A DNA stretch of 64,000 bases from Lachnospiraceae bacterium (GCA_024682835.1 JAIKYU010000099.1:59850-123849), one strand, 5' to 3'. Shown: positions 18,278-26,915, counted from the first letter of the stretch. Translations and numbers: made by a program. Notes: generated from the sequence alone by a model not told the origin.

Positions 18278-18937
18278 CTACAGATGCAGCGTCCTGACCG
18301 TCGCGCTGCGGAAATCCTGAAACAGGAAAATCAGCTCCGCAAGAATAAACAGAAGCATCCCAGCCATGACGATAACGGCATACCAGGGATGCGGATTGGT
18401 GTTCCGAACGATAAAAATGATCTGTGCAAAGGAAAGCACCTCCGCTAAAAGCAGATACACCAGATACTCTCCGATCTTCATGCTAAGCGCCTTCGCCGTT
18501 ACAAACAGCGCAATGGTAAGAGCCAAAAAAAGGGAGGGAATCACCCAGGCGACTGCCCATCCGTGACTGCCTGTCGCGATGTCGATCAGGAGATTCAGAA
18601 TCATGGCGATATACACCTCTGCGGAAATGAGCTTGAGCACATTGTAGCGATAGGCCATGGTGATGAACAGACCGGCAAGCCCAAGCGGCGCCCACAGCAT
18701 CACCGCGCTCGTCCACGCGGCATCCGGCCCCATCAGATAGCGTATCGTCCCCATGACGACAAACAGGGCGAAGAAGCAGAAGATGGCGGACTTGAACACC
18801 ATCCGCGAGGTGTAGCGGCGCTTCGGAAGCAGGGGAAAGGCGGGATCCTCCGGCGTGCCGGACAATTCACCGCCGCAGAGCGGACAGACCGCCTTGTGTC
18901 CGCGAATCCGGACATGACAATTATCACAGCTTTGCAT
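18278..18937 (-). CDS. Zinc-ribbon multi-pass membrane protein (DUF6320-like)
   Basis: Function unknown. The ~219-aa protein begins with a Cys4 zinc ribbon (CDNC...CPLCGGEL), then about six hydrophobic segments (e.g. MVFKSAIFCFFALFVVMGTI, AEVYIAMILNLLIDIATG, WYAVIVMAGMLLFILAELIF). This looks like the DUF6320 proteins that accompany acyltransferases of the upstream type. Start at 18937 (MQSCDNCHV) is supported by AAGGAGG 6 nt upstream and overlaps the upstream gene by 14 nt, implying translational coupling. Confidence 0.72.
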   Translation of the reverse strand: MQSCDNCHVRIRGHKAVCPLCGGELSGTPEDPAFPLLPKRRYTSRMVFKSAIFCFFALFVVMGTIRYLMGPDAAWTSAVMLWAPLGLAGLFITMAYRYNVLKLISAEVYIAMILNLLIDIATGSHGWAVAWVIPSLFLALTIALFVTAKALSMKIGEYLVYLLLAEVLSFAQIIFIVRNTNPHPWYAVIVMAGMLLFILAELIFLFQDFRSATVRTLHL

Positions 18938-20246
18938 GCGCGACCTCCTTGTCCTCACCGGAGAGCAAATCCTCCTGCGCGTCATAGTCGTTGGTGGCAA
19001 TCACCGACGAAATCCCGCGCTCGTTCAGCTTTCTGTAAAAGGCGCGCATAACCTGATGTGTGGCGATTCCGGATGCCCAGCCGAAGGTCATCTTATCCCC
19101 GAAGGTTGCAATGGTAATCTGCGCGGTGGGTGCGGTGGTAAAGGCGGAAAAATAGTTGATATACGGCGACAGCGCCTTCGGCATCTCGATCCTGCCCATA
19201 TTGGACACCGAACAGGTGACGCCCATCTGGGAGACGACGGAAAAGCCCTGCATGCCGAGATCCTTTAAAATCAGCGGGATCACCTTGATGCCCACATTGT
19301 GCTCCAACGCCGCATAGGAGCTCATGGTCTTTTTGATCTTCTCCTCCGAAAGCTGGGAGGAGAAAGAATCCTTGACACTCTGAATGATTTCATTCAAATC
19401 TCCGGAATAATTACCGGGCAAATACCGGATCATAATGACGCCGAAGAAATTCCGGTTGGTGCTGGAGGGGAAATACTGTCTGAGATTCACGGGAACGGAA
19501 ATGACGATCATCTTGCGGTTCCGCTCCCGCATATTCATTCCTTCGATAATCGCCTCGATGTAAAGCGCCACGGAGAGGATCCCTACCGTGGTCTCATACC
19601 TGTGCGACAGGGCCACAAAATCCTTCGTCGAAATCACCCCCTCCACGAGGTGATTCTCCATATTGGCATCTCTCGGGCCTTTGAGTCTGAAGGCCCAGTG
19701 GGTGCTCATGCTCTTTAGCTGCGAAAGGCCTCTGCCCTTCGTGTAGTAGTGGTTGAAGGCATCACGGACGTTTTCCTCCTCCGTCATCCCCATGAGCTCC
19801 CTGTCGTCCGTTCCGGCCTCCGGATGCCTGCGGATCAGATAATTGGTCACCAGTCTGCGGAAAAAGACGAAGGCACCCGTTCCGTCTGCCAGCACATGGT
19901 ACATCTCCATGTTCAGCCGCTTGCCGAAATAATTGACGCGGTAGAGCAGATCCTTTTTCCCGGGCCGGTAAAGCGCGCTGCAGGCAGGCAGATCATCCTG
20001 CCTGACGCGGACCGTGTGGTCGGTCTCCTCCAGATAATACCAGAAGAGCCCCTTTCGTAAGATGCTGTTGAAATAGGGAAAGGATTTGACCGTGGCGTCC
20101 AGCGCCTCCTGCAGAATAACAGGAACCACCTCCTCCGTCAGCTCACAGCAGATCCGAAAGACCCGCGTGTTGGCAAAATGCGTCGTTGAGGGGATCATCT
20201 TGGCCGCGTTATCCAGTTTGTACCATCTCTTTTTTGTCACATTCAT
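18924..20246 (-). CDS. Condensation-domain-like acyltransferase (alcohol acetyltransferase family)
   Basis: Likely CoA-dependent acyl/acetyl transferase; substrate unknown. The 440-aa protein has the chloramphenicol-acetyltransferase/condensation-type fold: the catalytic HxxxDG motif reads MYHVLADGTGAFVFF near residue 120, and the C-terminal half has the bridging segment around CSVSNMGRIEMP and FGWASGIATHQVM. No membrane segment or signal peptide. It overlaps the zinc-ribbon membrane protein downstream, forming a two-gene module inside a pectin-type operon. An acetyltransferase next to two acetylesterases is unexpected; it could scavenge acetyl groups or act on another molecule. Confidence 0.68.
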   Translation of the reverse strand: MNVTKKRWYKLDNAAKMIPSTTHFANTRVFRICCELTEEVVPVILQEALDATVKSFPYFNSILRKGLFWYYLEETDHTVRVRQDDLPACSALYRPGKKDLLYRVNYFGKRLNMEMYHVLADGTGAFVFFRRLVTNYLIRRHPEAGTDDRELMGMTEEENVRDAFNHYYTKGRGLSQLKSMSTHWAFRLKGPRDANMENHLVEGVISTKDFVALSHRYETTVGILSVALYIEAIIEGMNMRERNRKMIVISVPVNLRQYFPSSTNRNFFGVIMIRYLPGNYSGDLNEIIQSVKDSFSSQLSEEKIKKTMSSYAALEHNVGIKVIPLILKDLGMQGFSVVSQMGVTCSVSNMGRIEMPKALSPYINYFSAFTTAPTAQITIATFGDKMTFGWASGIATHQVMRAFYRKLNERGISSVIATNDYDAQEDLLSGEDKEVAHAKL

Positions 20247-20254
20247 CGCTGTCG

Positions 20255-21634
20255 TTACAATTCCCGTCCTTCCGCCACGACCTCCGCGACCACCTCCCGG
20301 TCCCCGTCGGCGATCGTATCAATCACCTCTTCGAGCGTGATAAACTTTCTGTTCCTGATAAACTTCAAAAGCTGCGGCGTGAAACGCATGGTAATCCCCG
20401 CAGCCTCCAGCGTTTCGTTGGCCTTGTCCCGGATCTTCCCGCAGACCACCTGTGGATCCTGCACCATGCTTCTGGTCAGCAGGCGGTACATCGTCGCCAG
20501 CGTGTTGACAATCCCCTGCAGATTTCTGTCATAAGAGACATCAACGGAAAACGGCGCCTGCAGGATGGGCTGTGACAGATGCTTGAAAAAGCCGTAGCCG
20601 CAGTCAAGCTGCACCGCTTCCTCCGGATGCTCCGCGCTGATGATCCAGACCTCGTTGCCGCGCACATAGATCTCCTTCACGGTGAAGGATTCCCCCTCCA
20701 GCGGGAACACGCAGGACTCACAGCCGATCAGCACCAGGTTGGCGCCGATGCTCTCCGCTGCCTCCTCCTGCTCTTCCTCTTCTTCCTCCTCCGCTTCCGG
20801 CAAGGGCAGCGGTTCGTCCTCGAGATCCGCTTTGACCGGCTCCTCCAAAAGCTTCAGACCGCCGAAGGGAAGGATCCCCGGGCCTCCGTCCTGAAACTCG
20901 TTGCCGGAAAAATCGATGTCCCGCATCAGCAGATTGACACTTCGCGCGGAAAGGAAGCGGTTTCCCTTCACCTGTGTCCCGCGCCCCTGCGTCTCGATAC
21001 AGAGATCCTCGCTTACGTTATCACAAAAACGGTTATCTATCAACTCGGCGTCGAAGGCATCCCGATGGAGCAGCACCCCGCCGCCGCAGCCATGCACCTG
21101 ACAGGACTCGATCCGCACCGCGGCGGAGGCCACGACGATCCCGGCAGCCGTGCAGTCGTGAATCTCACACCGCCTCACCGTCTGAAAGCCGCTTCTGCCC
21201 GTCTGTGCGGTATCCTGCGCAAGCGCAATGCCGGCCTCTCCCAGAATCAGTCCGAAATGGGGGGAACGCAGGATCTCGCAGTCCTCGATCAGCCAGCCGA
21301 GCGTCCGTCCCGTACATACCGCGCCATAGACAAACCTGATCCCGCGAAGCGTGATCCAGTCCGCTCCGCTTTGCACAGGACACACGCAAAAGCGCTCCTT
21401 TACCTGCTCCGGGCATTCGATGGTCACCTGTCCCGGATGAAGCGCAGCAAAGACAATCGGCCTGTCGCTCGTGCCGGAGCGCACGGGCGTAAGGCACTCC
21501 CTGTAAACACCGTCCTCCAGCAGCACCGTGTCCCCTGCAGAAGCCAGCCCGCACGCTTCCGTAACCGTCCGGAATGGACTCTCCGCTGTTCCGCTGCCTC
21601 CGGCGGCCGCGGTCGCCGATACCACAATCGTCAT
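20255..21634 (-). CDS. Right-handed beta-helix protein (pectate-lyase-like fold)
   Basis: The 459-aa protein starts MTIVVSATAAAGGSGTAESPFRTV, the typical opening of DUF1565-type parallel beta-helix proteins, with later coils such as WLIEDCEILRSPHFGLI and TVRRCEIHDCTAAGIVV. It probably binds or cleaves a polygalacturonan- or rhamnogalacturonan-like chain, but I cannot point to catalytic residues. A very acidic run (LPEAEEEEEEEQEEAAES, about residues 285-302) separates the helix from a C-terminal ~150-residue domain of unknown function. No signal peptide. The ATG at 21634 follows AGAGGGAG; the track's TTG two codons earlier is not needed. Confidence 0.7.
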   Translation of the reverse strand: MTIVVSATAAAGGSGTAESPFRTVTEACGLASAGDTVLLEDGVYRECLTPVRSGTSDRPIVFAALHPGQVTIECPEQVKERFCVCPVQSGADWITLRGIRFVYGAVCTGRTLGWLIEDCEILRSPHFGLILGEAGIALAQDTAQTGRSGFQTVRRCEIHDCTAAGIVVASAAVRIESCQVHGCGGGVLLHRDAFDAELIDNRFCDNVSEDLCIETQGRGTQVKGNRFLSARSVNLLMRDIDFSGNEFQDGGPGILPFGGLKLLEEPVKADLEDEPLPLPEAEEEEEEEQEEAAESIGANLVLIGCESCVFPLEGESFTVKEIYVRGNEVWIISAEHPEEAVQLDCGYGFFKHLSQPILQAPFSVDVSYDRNLQGIVNTLATMYRLLTRSMVQDPQVVCGKIRDKANETLEAAGITMRFTPQLLKFIRNRKFITLEEVIDTIADGDREVVAEVVAEGREL

Positions 21635-21650
21635 AAACAAACTCCCTCTG

Positions 21651-21731
21651 CTACAGGAAAAACCGGATGAGGAGTCCTGCCAGAATCATACCGGCAATAA
21701 TGATACAGCAGGCCTTCGGATCAAACTTCAT
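21651..21731 (-). CDS. 26-aa single-pass membrane peptide (candidate small ORF)
   Basis: Too short for the ORF track as a separate entry. It reads MKFDPKACCIII...RFFL: a short basic start then one hydrophobic helix of about 16-18 residues (IIIAGMILAGLLIRFFL) ending at a stop. The ATG at 21731 overlaps the last 11 nt of the upstream TIM-barrel gene and has AGAGGA 7 nt upstream, which favours translation by coupling. No function can be assigned. It could be a small regulatory or accessory membrane peptide of this locus. Confidence 0.5.
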   Translation of the reverse strand: MKFDPKACCIIIAGMILAGLLIRFFL

Positions 21732-22566
21732 CCCAGATCCTCTCAATGAATGCCCGGGAAGCTTCCGCCTTGTCCGGGACCGTATTTTCCAGTGTCGCGT
21801 GAATCCAGGGCTTCTTCTCTTTAGCGAATGCGAGTACCGCCCGGTAATCCATCTGTCCCAGGCCGCATCCCATGCAGGCCAGCTCGCCGCTGCCGTCCTC
21901 TTTCGGTACATAATCCTTTAAATGAATCATGGCGATCTCGTCGCCCAGAAGCGAAACAGCCTCGTCGATCACCTCATCCCGTCTGTCCAGGTTGTCGCCG
22001 TGGAGAAGATTGACCGGGTCGAAAATGATCTGCAGGTTGGGGGACGCCACCTCGTCAAGGACCGTCCTCGCGCGCTTCGGATTCCAGACGATATGCTTAT
22101 ACACCGGCTCAATGGCCAGGATCACGCCCATCTGCTCGGCGTAGCGCACCACTTTTTTCAGATTCGTGATAAAAACATCAAGCGCCTCCTCTGAATGGCA
22201 GGCCTCTTTGTCATAGCGATATGCTTCATTCGGCGCCCCCGTCTCCGTCCCCACCATTCCGCAGCCCAGAATGGACGCAAAGCGGATATGGGCTTTGTAG
22301 CCTTCCAGAATCTCCTTCATGCGCTCCGGATTCGGATTGGCAAGATTCTGATAATTGCCGAGAACCGCAATGTCCAGCCCCGCCTCCGCAAAGGTGCGGC
22401 GCAGGTGCATCGCATACCCGGGCGTCAGTGCCGCTTTCTGCGCGGTTTCTCCGGCTGTTTTCGACAGTGCCATATGCACACAGGTAAAGCCCTGCGCCTT
22501 AATCACCTGCAGGCGCTCCGCAAGCGGAAGCTCCGCGCTGTCATGTAAACGCAGACCGATCTGCAT
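21721..22566 (-). CDS. Xylose-isomerase-like TIM-barrel sugar isomerase/epimerase
   Basis: The 281-aa protein belongs to the AP-endonuclease-2/xylose-isomerase-like TIM-barrel superfamily. Metal-ligand candidates are the Glu in LAIEPVYKHIVWNP, Asp in IIFDPVNLLHGDN, His in MIHLKDYV, and Glu near the end in HATLENTVP. Such enzymes isomerise or epimerise sugars; the exact substrate cannot be read from sequence, but the operon suggests a pectin-derived sugar. No signal peptide; cytoplasmic. Confidence 0.82.
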   Translation of the reverse strand: MQIGLRLHDSAELPLAERLQVIKAQGFTCVHMALSKTAGETAQKAALTPGYAMHLRRTFAEAGLDIAVLGNYQNLANPNPERMKEILEGYKAHIRFASILGCGMVGTETGAPNEAYRYDKEACHSEEALDVFITNLKKVVRYAEQMGVILAIEPVYKHIVWNPKRARTVLDEVASPNLQIIFDPVNLLHGDNLDRRDEVIDEAVSLLGDEIAMIHLKDYVPKEDGSGELACMGCGLGQMDYRAVLAFAKEKKPWIHATLENTVPDKAEASRAFIERIWDEV

Positions 22567-22601
22567 AGCCGCCTCCTTTTTAACCGCTTTCCAAAATACA
22601 A

Positions 22602-23351
22602 TCAGCCGTTGATCTCAATCGTTACCTTCTCTGGCGCCGCCCCTTCGCTTCCTTCTGATTCCTCAAGAAACGCCGGATTCACGAGAGCGGCATACACGCC
22701 GCCAAGCCTGTACAGTTCCTTTGCAATCATGCCCGCATAGAGCATGGCGCCCGCGACCTTCAGGTGCGAATTGTCAATCTGCCCCTCCGGCGCGCCGCGG
22801 AATTCTCCCGGTTTTGTGATCATGTAGAAGGGCTTTGACGCCTCGTCTCCGACGCTGGCGAGCCATGCGCGGGAAAGATGAAAGAGATCGATCACAGGCA
22901 CCTTGAACCGCTCGCCTGCCGCAAGCATCGCTTCCGCATAGGGCGCATGGCCGGTTTCCTGTAGTCTCCCCTGTTCGTCAAACACCCGTCGTTCCACCGG
23001 CGTGATAAAAACCGGATACGCTTTATGGGCACGGGCCGTGTCGGCAAAGCGCAGGAGGTTGTCCGTGTAGGCGCCCGAAGGATCTGTATAGCGCGACGGA
23101 TCCTGTCTTTTCTCATCGTTATGTCCAAACTGGACAAACAGAAAATCACCGGCGGCAAGCGATGCGTCGATCTCATCAAGCCTTCCCTCATCCAGGAAGC
23201 TCTTCGTGCTTCGCCCGTTCACTGCATGATTATACACCAGCACATCCCTCTGTGCATAGCGGTCAAACATCTGTGCAATGCCTGTCTGCGGATAGGTCAG
23301 ACAACTGTTTGCCGCCGAAGTCGAATCACCCGCCCAGAATATCATTCTCAT
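22602..23351 (-). CDS. CE12-type rhamnogalacturonan acetylesterase (SGNH hydrolase)
   Basis: Deacetylates rhamnogalacturonan-type oligosaccharides. The 249-aa protein has all SGNH blocks: nucleophile IFWAGDSTSAANS, NHAVNGRSTKSF, the FVQFGHNDEK Asn block and the catalytic Asp-His pair in GQIDNSHLKVAG. PVFITPVERRVF is also typical of CE12. It has no signal peptide, so it acts on imported oligosaccharides. GAGGTGA 6-7 nt upstream supports the ATG at 23351 instead of the track start nine codons earlier. Compare the degenerate relative at 51.9 kb. Confidence 0.9.
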   Translation of the reverse strand: MRMIFWAGDSTSAANSCLTYPQTGIAQMFDRYAQRDVLVYNHAVNGRSTKSFLDEGRLDEIDASLAAGDFLFVQFGHNDEKRQDPSRYTDPSGAYTDNLLRFADTARAHKAYPVFITPVERRVFDEQGRLQETGHAPYAEAMLAAGERFKVPVIDLFHLSRAWLASVGDEASKPFYMITKPGEFRGAPEGQIDNSHLKVAGAMLYAGMIAKELYRLGGVYAALVNPAFLEESEGSEGAAPEKVTIEING

Positions 23352-23446
23352 TAAAATCACCTCATCGATGGGATCCACGCATCCTATGCGTATTCATCCA
23401 TCATTCATGCGATATCTGTGTCCGGTGCCAGCCGGTCCGGATGGTC

Positions 23447-24109
23447 TCAGACCCGCTTCTTCGCATCGTTCACAATTTGCTTTATGAGCCGTTTAAAACA
23501 AAGAAACAGCAGATCCATTCCCAGATAGAACAGACCGAACAGCACAGGCTCCACGCCCAGAAAGATCCGGTCCGGTCTTCCGGCCAAAAGAGCTGCCGCC
23601 GCATTGATCATCTGATAGATCGTGTAGACAAAGAAAAGCAGCACGTAGGCGTAAACAATGTTGAAAAAGAAGCTCCTGTACTGCTTCTTCGGAAACATCA
23701 TAAAGCGGTCATAATCCCCCGGCGTCTTTTCAAAAAAGCGGATCAGGTTGTTGGTCAACAGATCCGTGATGATGCCCATTGCCATACCCATCACAAACAG
23801 CTGGTCAACAAGCGTTCCCAGATAACTGCCAAGCCCCCAGAAAAAGAAGAAACAGACCGCACCCGCAAACCAGAATTTGATAAACAGCACCTTGACCCAG
23901 TCTGCAATGGGAAACGCCCGGTGACTGCGGTAGCGGTTCAACTCCTCCTCGGAATACTTCGGGGTGTTTGACACATCCGCTTCCACAAGATCATCGATTG
24001 CCCGTCTGTTCAGCTCGTAGTCTTTGCGGACATAATCAGCGGCGGAGGGTGTTTCCGCTCCGCCGTTCGTGGGTTTAGCTGTTCTGTTATTTTTCACTCC
24101 GTCACGCAA
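23447..24109 (-). CDS. 4-TM membrane protein of unknown function (transporter-associated)
   Basis: I do not recognise this family. The 220-aa protein has a ~75-residue charged N-terminal cytoplasmic region, then about four hydrophobic segments (IKFWFAGAVCFFFFWGLG, FVMGMAMGIITDLLTNNLI, NIVYAYVLLFFVYTIYQMI, EPVLFGLFYLGMDLLFLCF), ending with a basic tail. It is the last of five novel membrane proteins interleaved with the sugar ABC genes, and follows the 191-aa protein by 18 nt. A role in assembly or regulation of the importer is a guess from context only. Confidence 0.75.
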   Translation of the reverse strand: MRDGVKNNRTAKPTNGGAETPSAADYVRKDYELNRRAIDDLVEADVSNTPKYSEEELNRYRSHRAFPIADWVKVLFIKFWFAGAVCFFFFWGLGSYLGTLVDQLFVMGMAMGIITDLLTNNLIRFFEKTPGDYDRFMMFPKKQYRSFFFNIVYAYVLLFFVYTIYQMINAAAALLAGRPDRIFLGVEPVLFGLFYLGMDLLFLCFKRLIKQIVNDAKKRV

Positions 24110-24127
24110 TGAATCGCTCCGTGCTTA

Positions 24128-24703
24128 CTACTCATCCTGGGACAGCTCGATCGTGTCTATATTATCATTAGCCGCCACGTCAATCGAAGTCTTCACCTTT
24201 CTTAACAGCTTGCTGTAGACGGGAAGCAGCACAATCAGGCCGATAGCGATCGCGAGAATGACCACATGTGTGTTCAGCTGCTGATAGGCGCGATAGATAA
24301 AGATCGTTTTGTTCTCGAGTTTGATGGGACTCTCCGCCCGGTTTAACGCATTGACGATCCGCCCGATGTAGAATTCGTCACAGGCGATCATGATGCCGAG
24401 CATGGCGATCACCAGACCAAGCAGCGGCAAAACCGGTTTCTTATGCCGCGGAAACGCGTTCAGAAAGGCCACGAAGGCAAGGATCGAGAAAAGCATCGTG
24501 ACAAAGCCCGCAAAGCCCATACCCGGGCTGTTGATCCGCGCGGTCGTGTCGGAGATATTCTTCAGTTTCAGCGAGTAGACCAGAAAGGCGATCACGAGCG
24601 CAATCAGCGGAAGCGTCTGCGGCTGGCGCTTGAGACTCACCATGGTCTTTCGGAAAAACTCCTTCACGCCCGAGGGGTTTCTTTTTCCCGTATTTGCAGC
24701 CAT
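24128..24703 (-). CDS. 4-TM membrane protein of unknown function (transporter-associated)
   Basis: Unrecognised 191-aa protein with a basic N-terminus and four hydrophobic helices (LPLIALVIAFLVYSLKL; FAGFVTMLFSILAFVAFL; LPLLGLVIAMLGIMIACD; VVILAIAIGLIVLLPVY), ending in an acidic tail. Its ATG shares one base with the stop of the upstream MsmX-type ATPase (TAATG), indicating coupled translation. This tight coupling to an ABC ATPase is the main functional clue. Confidence 0.76.
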   Translation of the reverse strand: MAANTGKRNPSGVKEFFRKTMVSLKRQPQTLPLIALVIAFLVYSLKLKNISDTTARINSPGMGFAGFVTMLFSILAFVAFLNAFPRHKKPVLPLLGLVIAMLGIMIACDEFYIGRIVNALNRAESPIKLENKTIFIYRAYQQLNTHVVILAIAIGLIVLLPVYSKLLRKVKTSIDVAANDNIDTIELSQDE

Positions 24704-25785
24704 TATTTTGCCTCCCTTCGGATCGCGTCGGTCGTTTCCTTATCAAAGAAATGCAGCCGGTCAAAGGAGACCTTCACTGCGTCGCCCGCATGATAATCAC
24801 ACCAGCCGCGAAGCTTCGCGGACACCTTGACCGCATCCTTTCCGGAACCGATGTGGCCGTGAACCAGTGTATTCATGCCCAGATTCTCGTTGGTCATCAC
24901 GTCGATGGGAATATCCCCGCCCTCGGAAATATTTTCCGGACGCACCCCCAGGGTGATCACCTTGCCGAAGTAATTTTCCAGCGTCTGACGCATCTCGTCA
25001 TTCATCGGGATCCGGAAGAATTCATGTACCAACGCATCAGAATTCACATGCACGTCGAAGAAATTCATCGGCGGCAGCCCGATAAAACTGGCGACAAACA
25101 GGTTGGCCGGCGTGTCATACAACTCCAGGGGCGTGCCGATCTGCTGCACGCGTCCCATGGACATGCAGACGATCCGGTCGGCAAGTGTCAATGCCTCTGT
25201 CTGGTCATGCGTCACATAGAGCATCGTCGCATTCAGCCGCTTGTGCAGCAGCATCACCTCTCTTCTGGTGGAGCTGCGGAGCTTCGCGTCGAGGTTGGAA
25301 AGCGGCTCGTCAAAGAGAAAGATCTTCGGATTGCGGACGATGGATCGTCCCATGGCAACACGCTGTCTCTGTCCGCCGGAAAGCTGACTCGGTTTCTTGT
25401 TGAGCTGCGGGGTGAGGCCCAGGATCTCCGCGGCATCCAGCACCTTTCTGTGAATGACGTTGGGATCTTCCTTGCGCAGCGTCAGGGAAAAGGCCATATT
25501 CTCGTAGATCGTCATGTGTCCGTACAGCGCGTAATTCTGGAAAACCATCGCCATGTCCCGATCCCTCGGCGGCATGGTGGTGATATCCTTTCCGTCCAGG
25601 AGAAGCTTTCCCGCGGATATGTCCTCAAGACCGGCCACCATGCGCAGAGTCGTCGATTTGCCGCAGCCGGATGGGCCGACCAGCACGATGAATTCGCCGT
25701 CCTTCACATTCAGATTGAAGTCAAAGACCGCCTGTACATGGTTATCGTAGATCTTGTCGATATGCTGTAACTCTAAATTTGACAT
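24703..25785 (-). CDS. MsmX/UgpC-type sugar ABC transporter ATPase (copy 2)
   Basis: ATP-binding subunit for carbohydrate import. The 360-aa protein has Walker A GPSGCGKSTTLRM, Q-loop FQNYALYGHM, signature LSGGQRQRVAMGR, Walker B IFLFDEPLSNLD, the switch His in YVTHDQTEA, and a C-terminal TOBE-type region with PPMNFFDV. The second such ATPase of the locus lies at 32.1-33.2 kb. MsmX-like ATPases often serve several importers. Here the gene is sandwiched between pairs of novel 4-TM proteins instead of canonical permeases. Confidence 0.94.
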   Translation of the reverse strand: MSNLELQHIDKIYDNHVQAVFDFNLNVKDGEFIVLVGPSGCGKSTTLRMVAGLEDISAGKLLLDGKDITTMPPRDRDMAMVFQNYALYGHMTIYENMAFSLTLRKEDPNVIHRKVLDAAEILGLTPQLNKKPSQLSGGQRQRVAMGRSIVRNPKIFLFDEPLSNLDAKLRSSTRREVMLLHKRLNATMLYVTHDQTEALTLADRIVCMSMGRVQQIGTPLELYDTPANLFVASFIGLPPMNFFDVHVNSDALVHEFFRIPMNDEMRQTLENYFGKVITLGVRPENISEGGDIPIDVMTNENLGMNTLVHGHIGSGKDAVKVSAKLRGWCDYHAGDAVKVSFDRLHFFDKETTDAIRREAK

Positions 25786-25800
25786 GAACGCCTATCCCCT

Positions 25801-26316
25801 TTACGATGTGATTTCGCTGTTGGACACAAAGTCAGCCGCCGCCTTTTCCGCTTCCGCAAGCTGCCTGCAACGGATGATTCCGACCACGGCCGACGCCAGG
25901 CAGCAGGCACCGGATGCGGCCAGATAGATGCACACCCGGGCAAACTGTGCCGACCCCATGACCTGTACGGGGCCGTCGGAGAGCTCAATAATCGATCCAT
26001 GTGCCTTGACAGGCAGAATCAGAATCCTGACAAACTGCAGAACTCCCGCCGCAATGATGAGGTAGGAATACTGCACGAGATAATTCTTGCTTCCCTCGGA
26101 CACAAGGAAGGCCACCAGCATAAAGACCAGATTGTACACCACGGAAATACCCATCATCAGCGTGTAGTAATAGGATCCCATGTTGGATTTATAGATACTG
26201 ACAAAATAGAGGACGTCAAAAACAATCGCCAGAAGCGCGAGATTGGCCGAGGTCTTGTTTTTGGTATAGCGCAGACGATCCCGTTTCGTGAGCTGCTCAT
26301 CGGACATGTTCGCCAT
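25801..26316 (-). CDS. 4-TM membrane protein of unknown function (transporter-associated)
   Basis: Unrecognised 171-aa protein with a charged N-terminus (MANMSDEQLTKRDRLRY) and four hydrophobic helices (SANLALLAIVFDVLYFVSIY; MMGISVVYNLVFMLVAFLV; YLIIAAGVLQFVRILIL; IYLAASGACCLASAVVGII). The ATG at 26316 shares a base with the upstream stop (TGATG), and AAGGAG lies 8 nt before it, so I prefer it to the GTG used by the ORF track. It forms a pair with the 199-aa protein upstream. Confidence 0.74.
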   Translation of the reverse strand: MANMSDEQLTKRDRLRYTKNKTSANLALLAIVFDVLYFVSIYKSNMGSYYYTLMMGISVVYNLVFMLVAFLVSEGSKNYLVQYSYLIIAAGVLQFVRILILPVKAHGSIIELSDGPVQVMGSAQFARVCIYLAASGACCLASAVVGIIRCRQLAEAEKAAADFVSNSEITS

Positions 26317-26915
26317 CACGCCATCTCCTTTCCGGCACCGCCTTCAAGAAGACGTGCCTCTTCCTTCATCAGATTTGTTTTCCAGACCAGATTGTAAATC
26401 TGCAGTGCCACCGCAACAAGCACGATGACAAAGATCAGATAATGGATGTCCAGCCAGAAGGTGGACTCTGTGTAATAGGTCGAGCGAAGCTCGGAATGCT
26501 CCTTTAAGGCCGCGAAATCTACCTTCAGAAACTGTGATTTATAGTAAAGGATCTGAAAATGCGCCCAGATCACCGTGATCAGGGAAAGAGCCGAATACAG
26601 ACAGACGGCGATATAATTGCCGATATAGTAGCGCCTGCGCACATGGGTGTTGGTGATAAACAGCAGGCAGGCAGCAAGAATCAATGCGATGCTCAGGTAG
26701 AGGAAGGTGCGGTTAAAGCCCTGCATTTCGTAGTAAACAAAGGATCCCGGGACGCTCGTCTGCGTCAGATCATACGGATTGCGCATGGTCGAATACAGCG
26801 TGTCATAGAGATCGGTCATGATCCCGAGCGCGTAGACAAACATGAACGCGCCGGACAAGATCGAAATCAGACAGAACACCTTCTGCAGCTTCATCTGCTT
26901 TTTATACATGTCCAC
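26316..26915 (-). CDS. 4-TM membrane protein of unknown function (transporter-associated)
   Basis: Unrecognised 199-aa protein with four hydrophobic helices (FCLISILSGAFMFVYALGIM; LYLSIALILAACLLFI; IAVCLYSALSLITVIWAHF; IHYLIFVIVLVAVALQIYNL) and a ~40-residue extracytoplasmic loop after each odd helix. It follows the binding-protein gene after a strong hairpin, so it may be expressed at a lower level. It resembles its downstream neighbour in layout, suggesting the two form a heteromeric membrane unit (inference). Confidence 0.75.
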   Translation of the reverse strand: MDMYKKQMKLQKVFCLISILSGAFMFVYALGIMTDLYDTLYSTMRNPYDLTQTSVPGSFVYYEMQGFNRTFLYLSIALILAACLLFITNTHVRRRYYIGNYIAVCLYSALSLITVIWAHFQILYYKSQFLKVDFAALKEHSELRSTYYTESTFWLDIHYLIFVIVLVAVALQIYNLVWKTNLMKEEARLLEGGAGKEMA

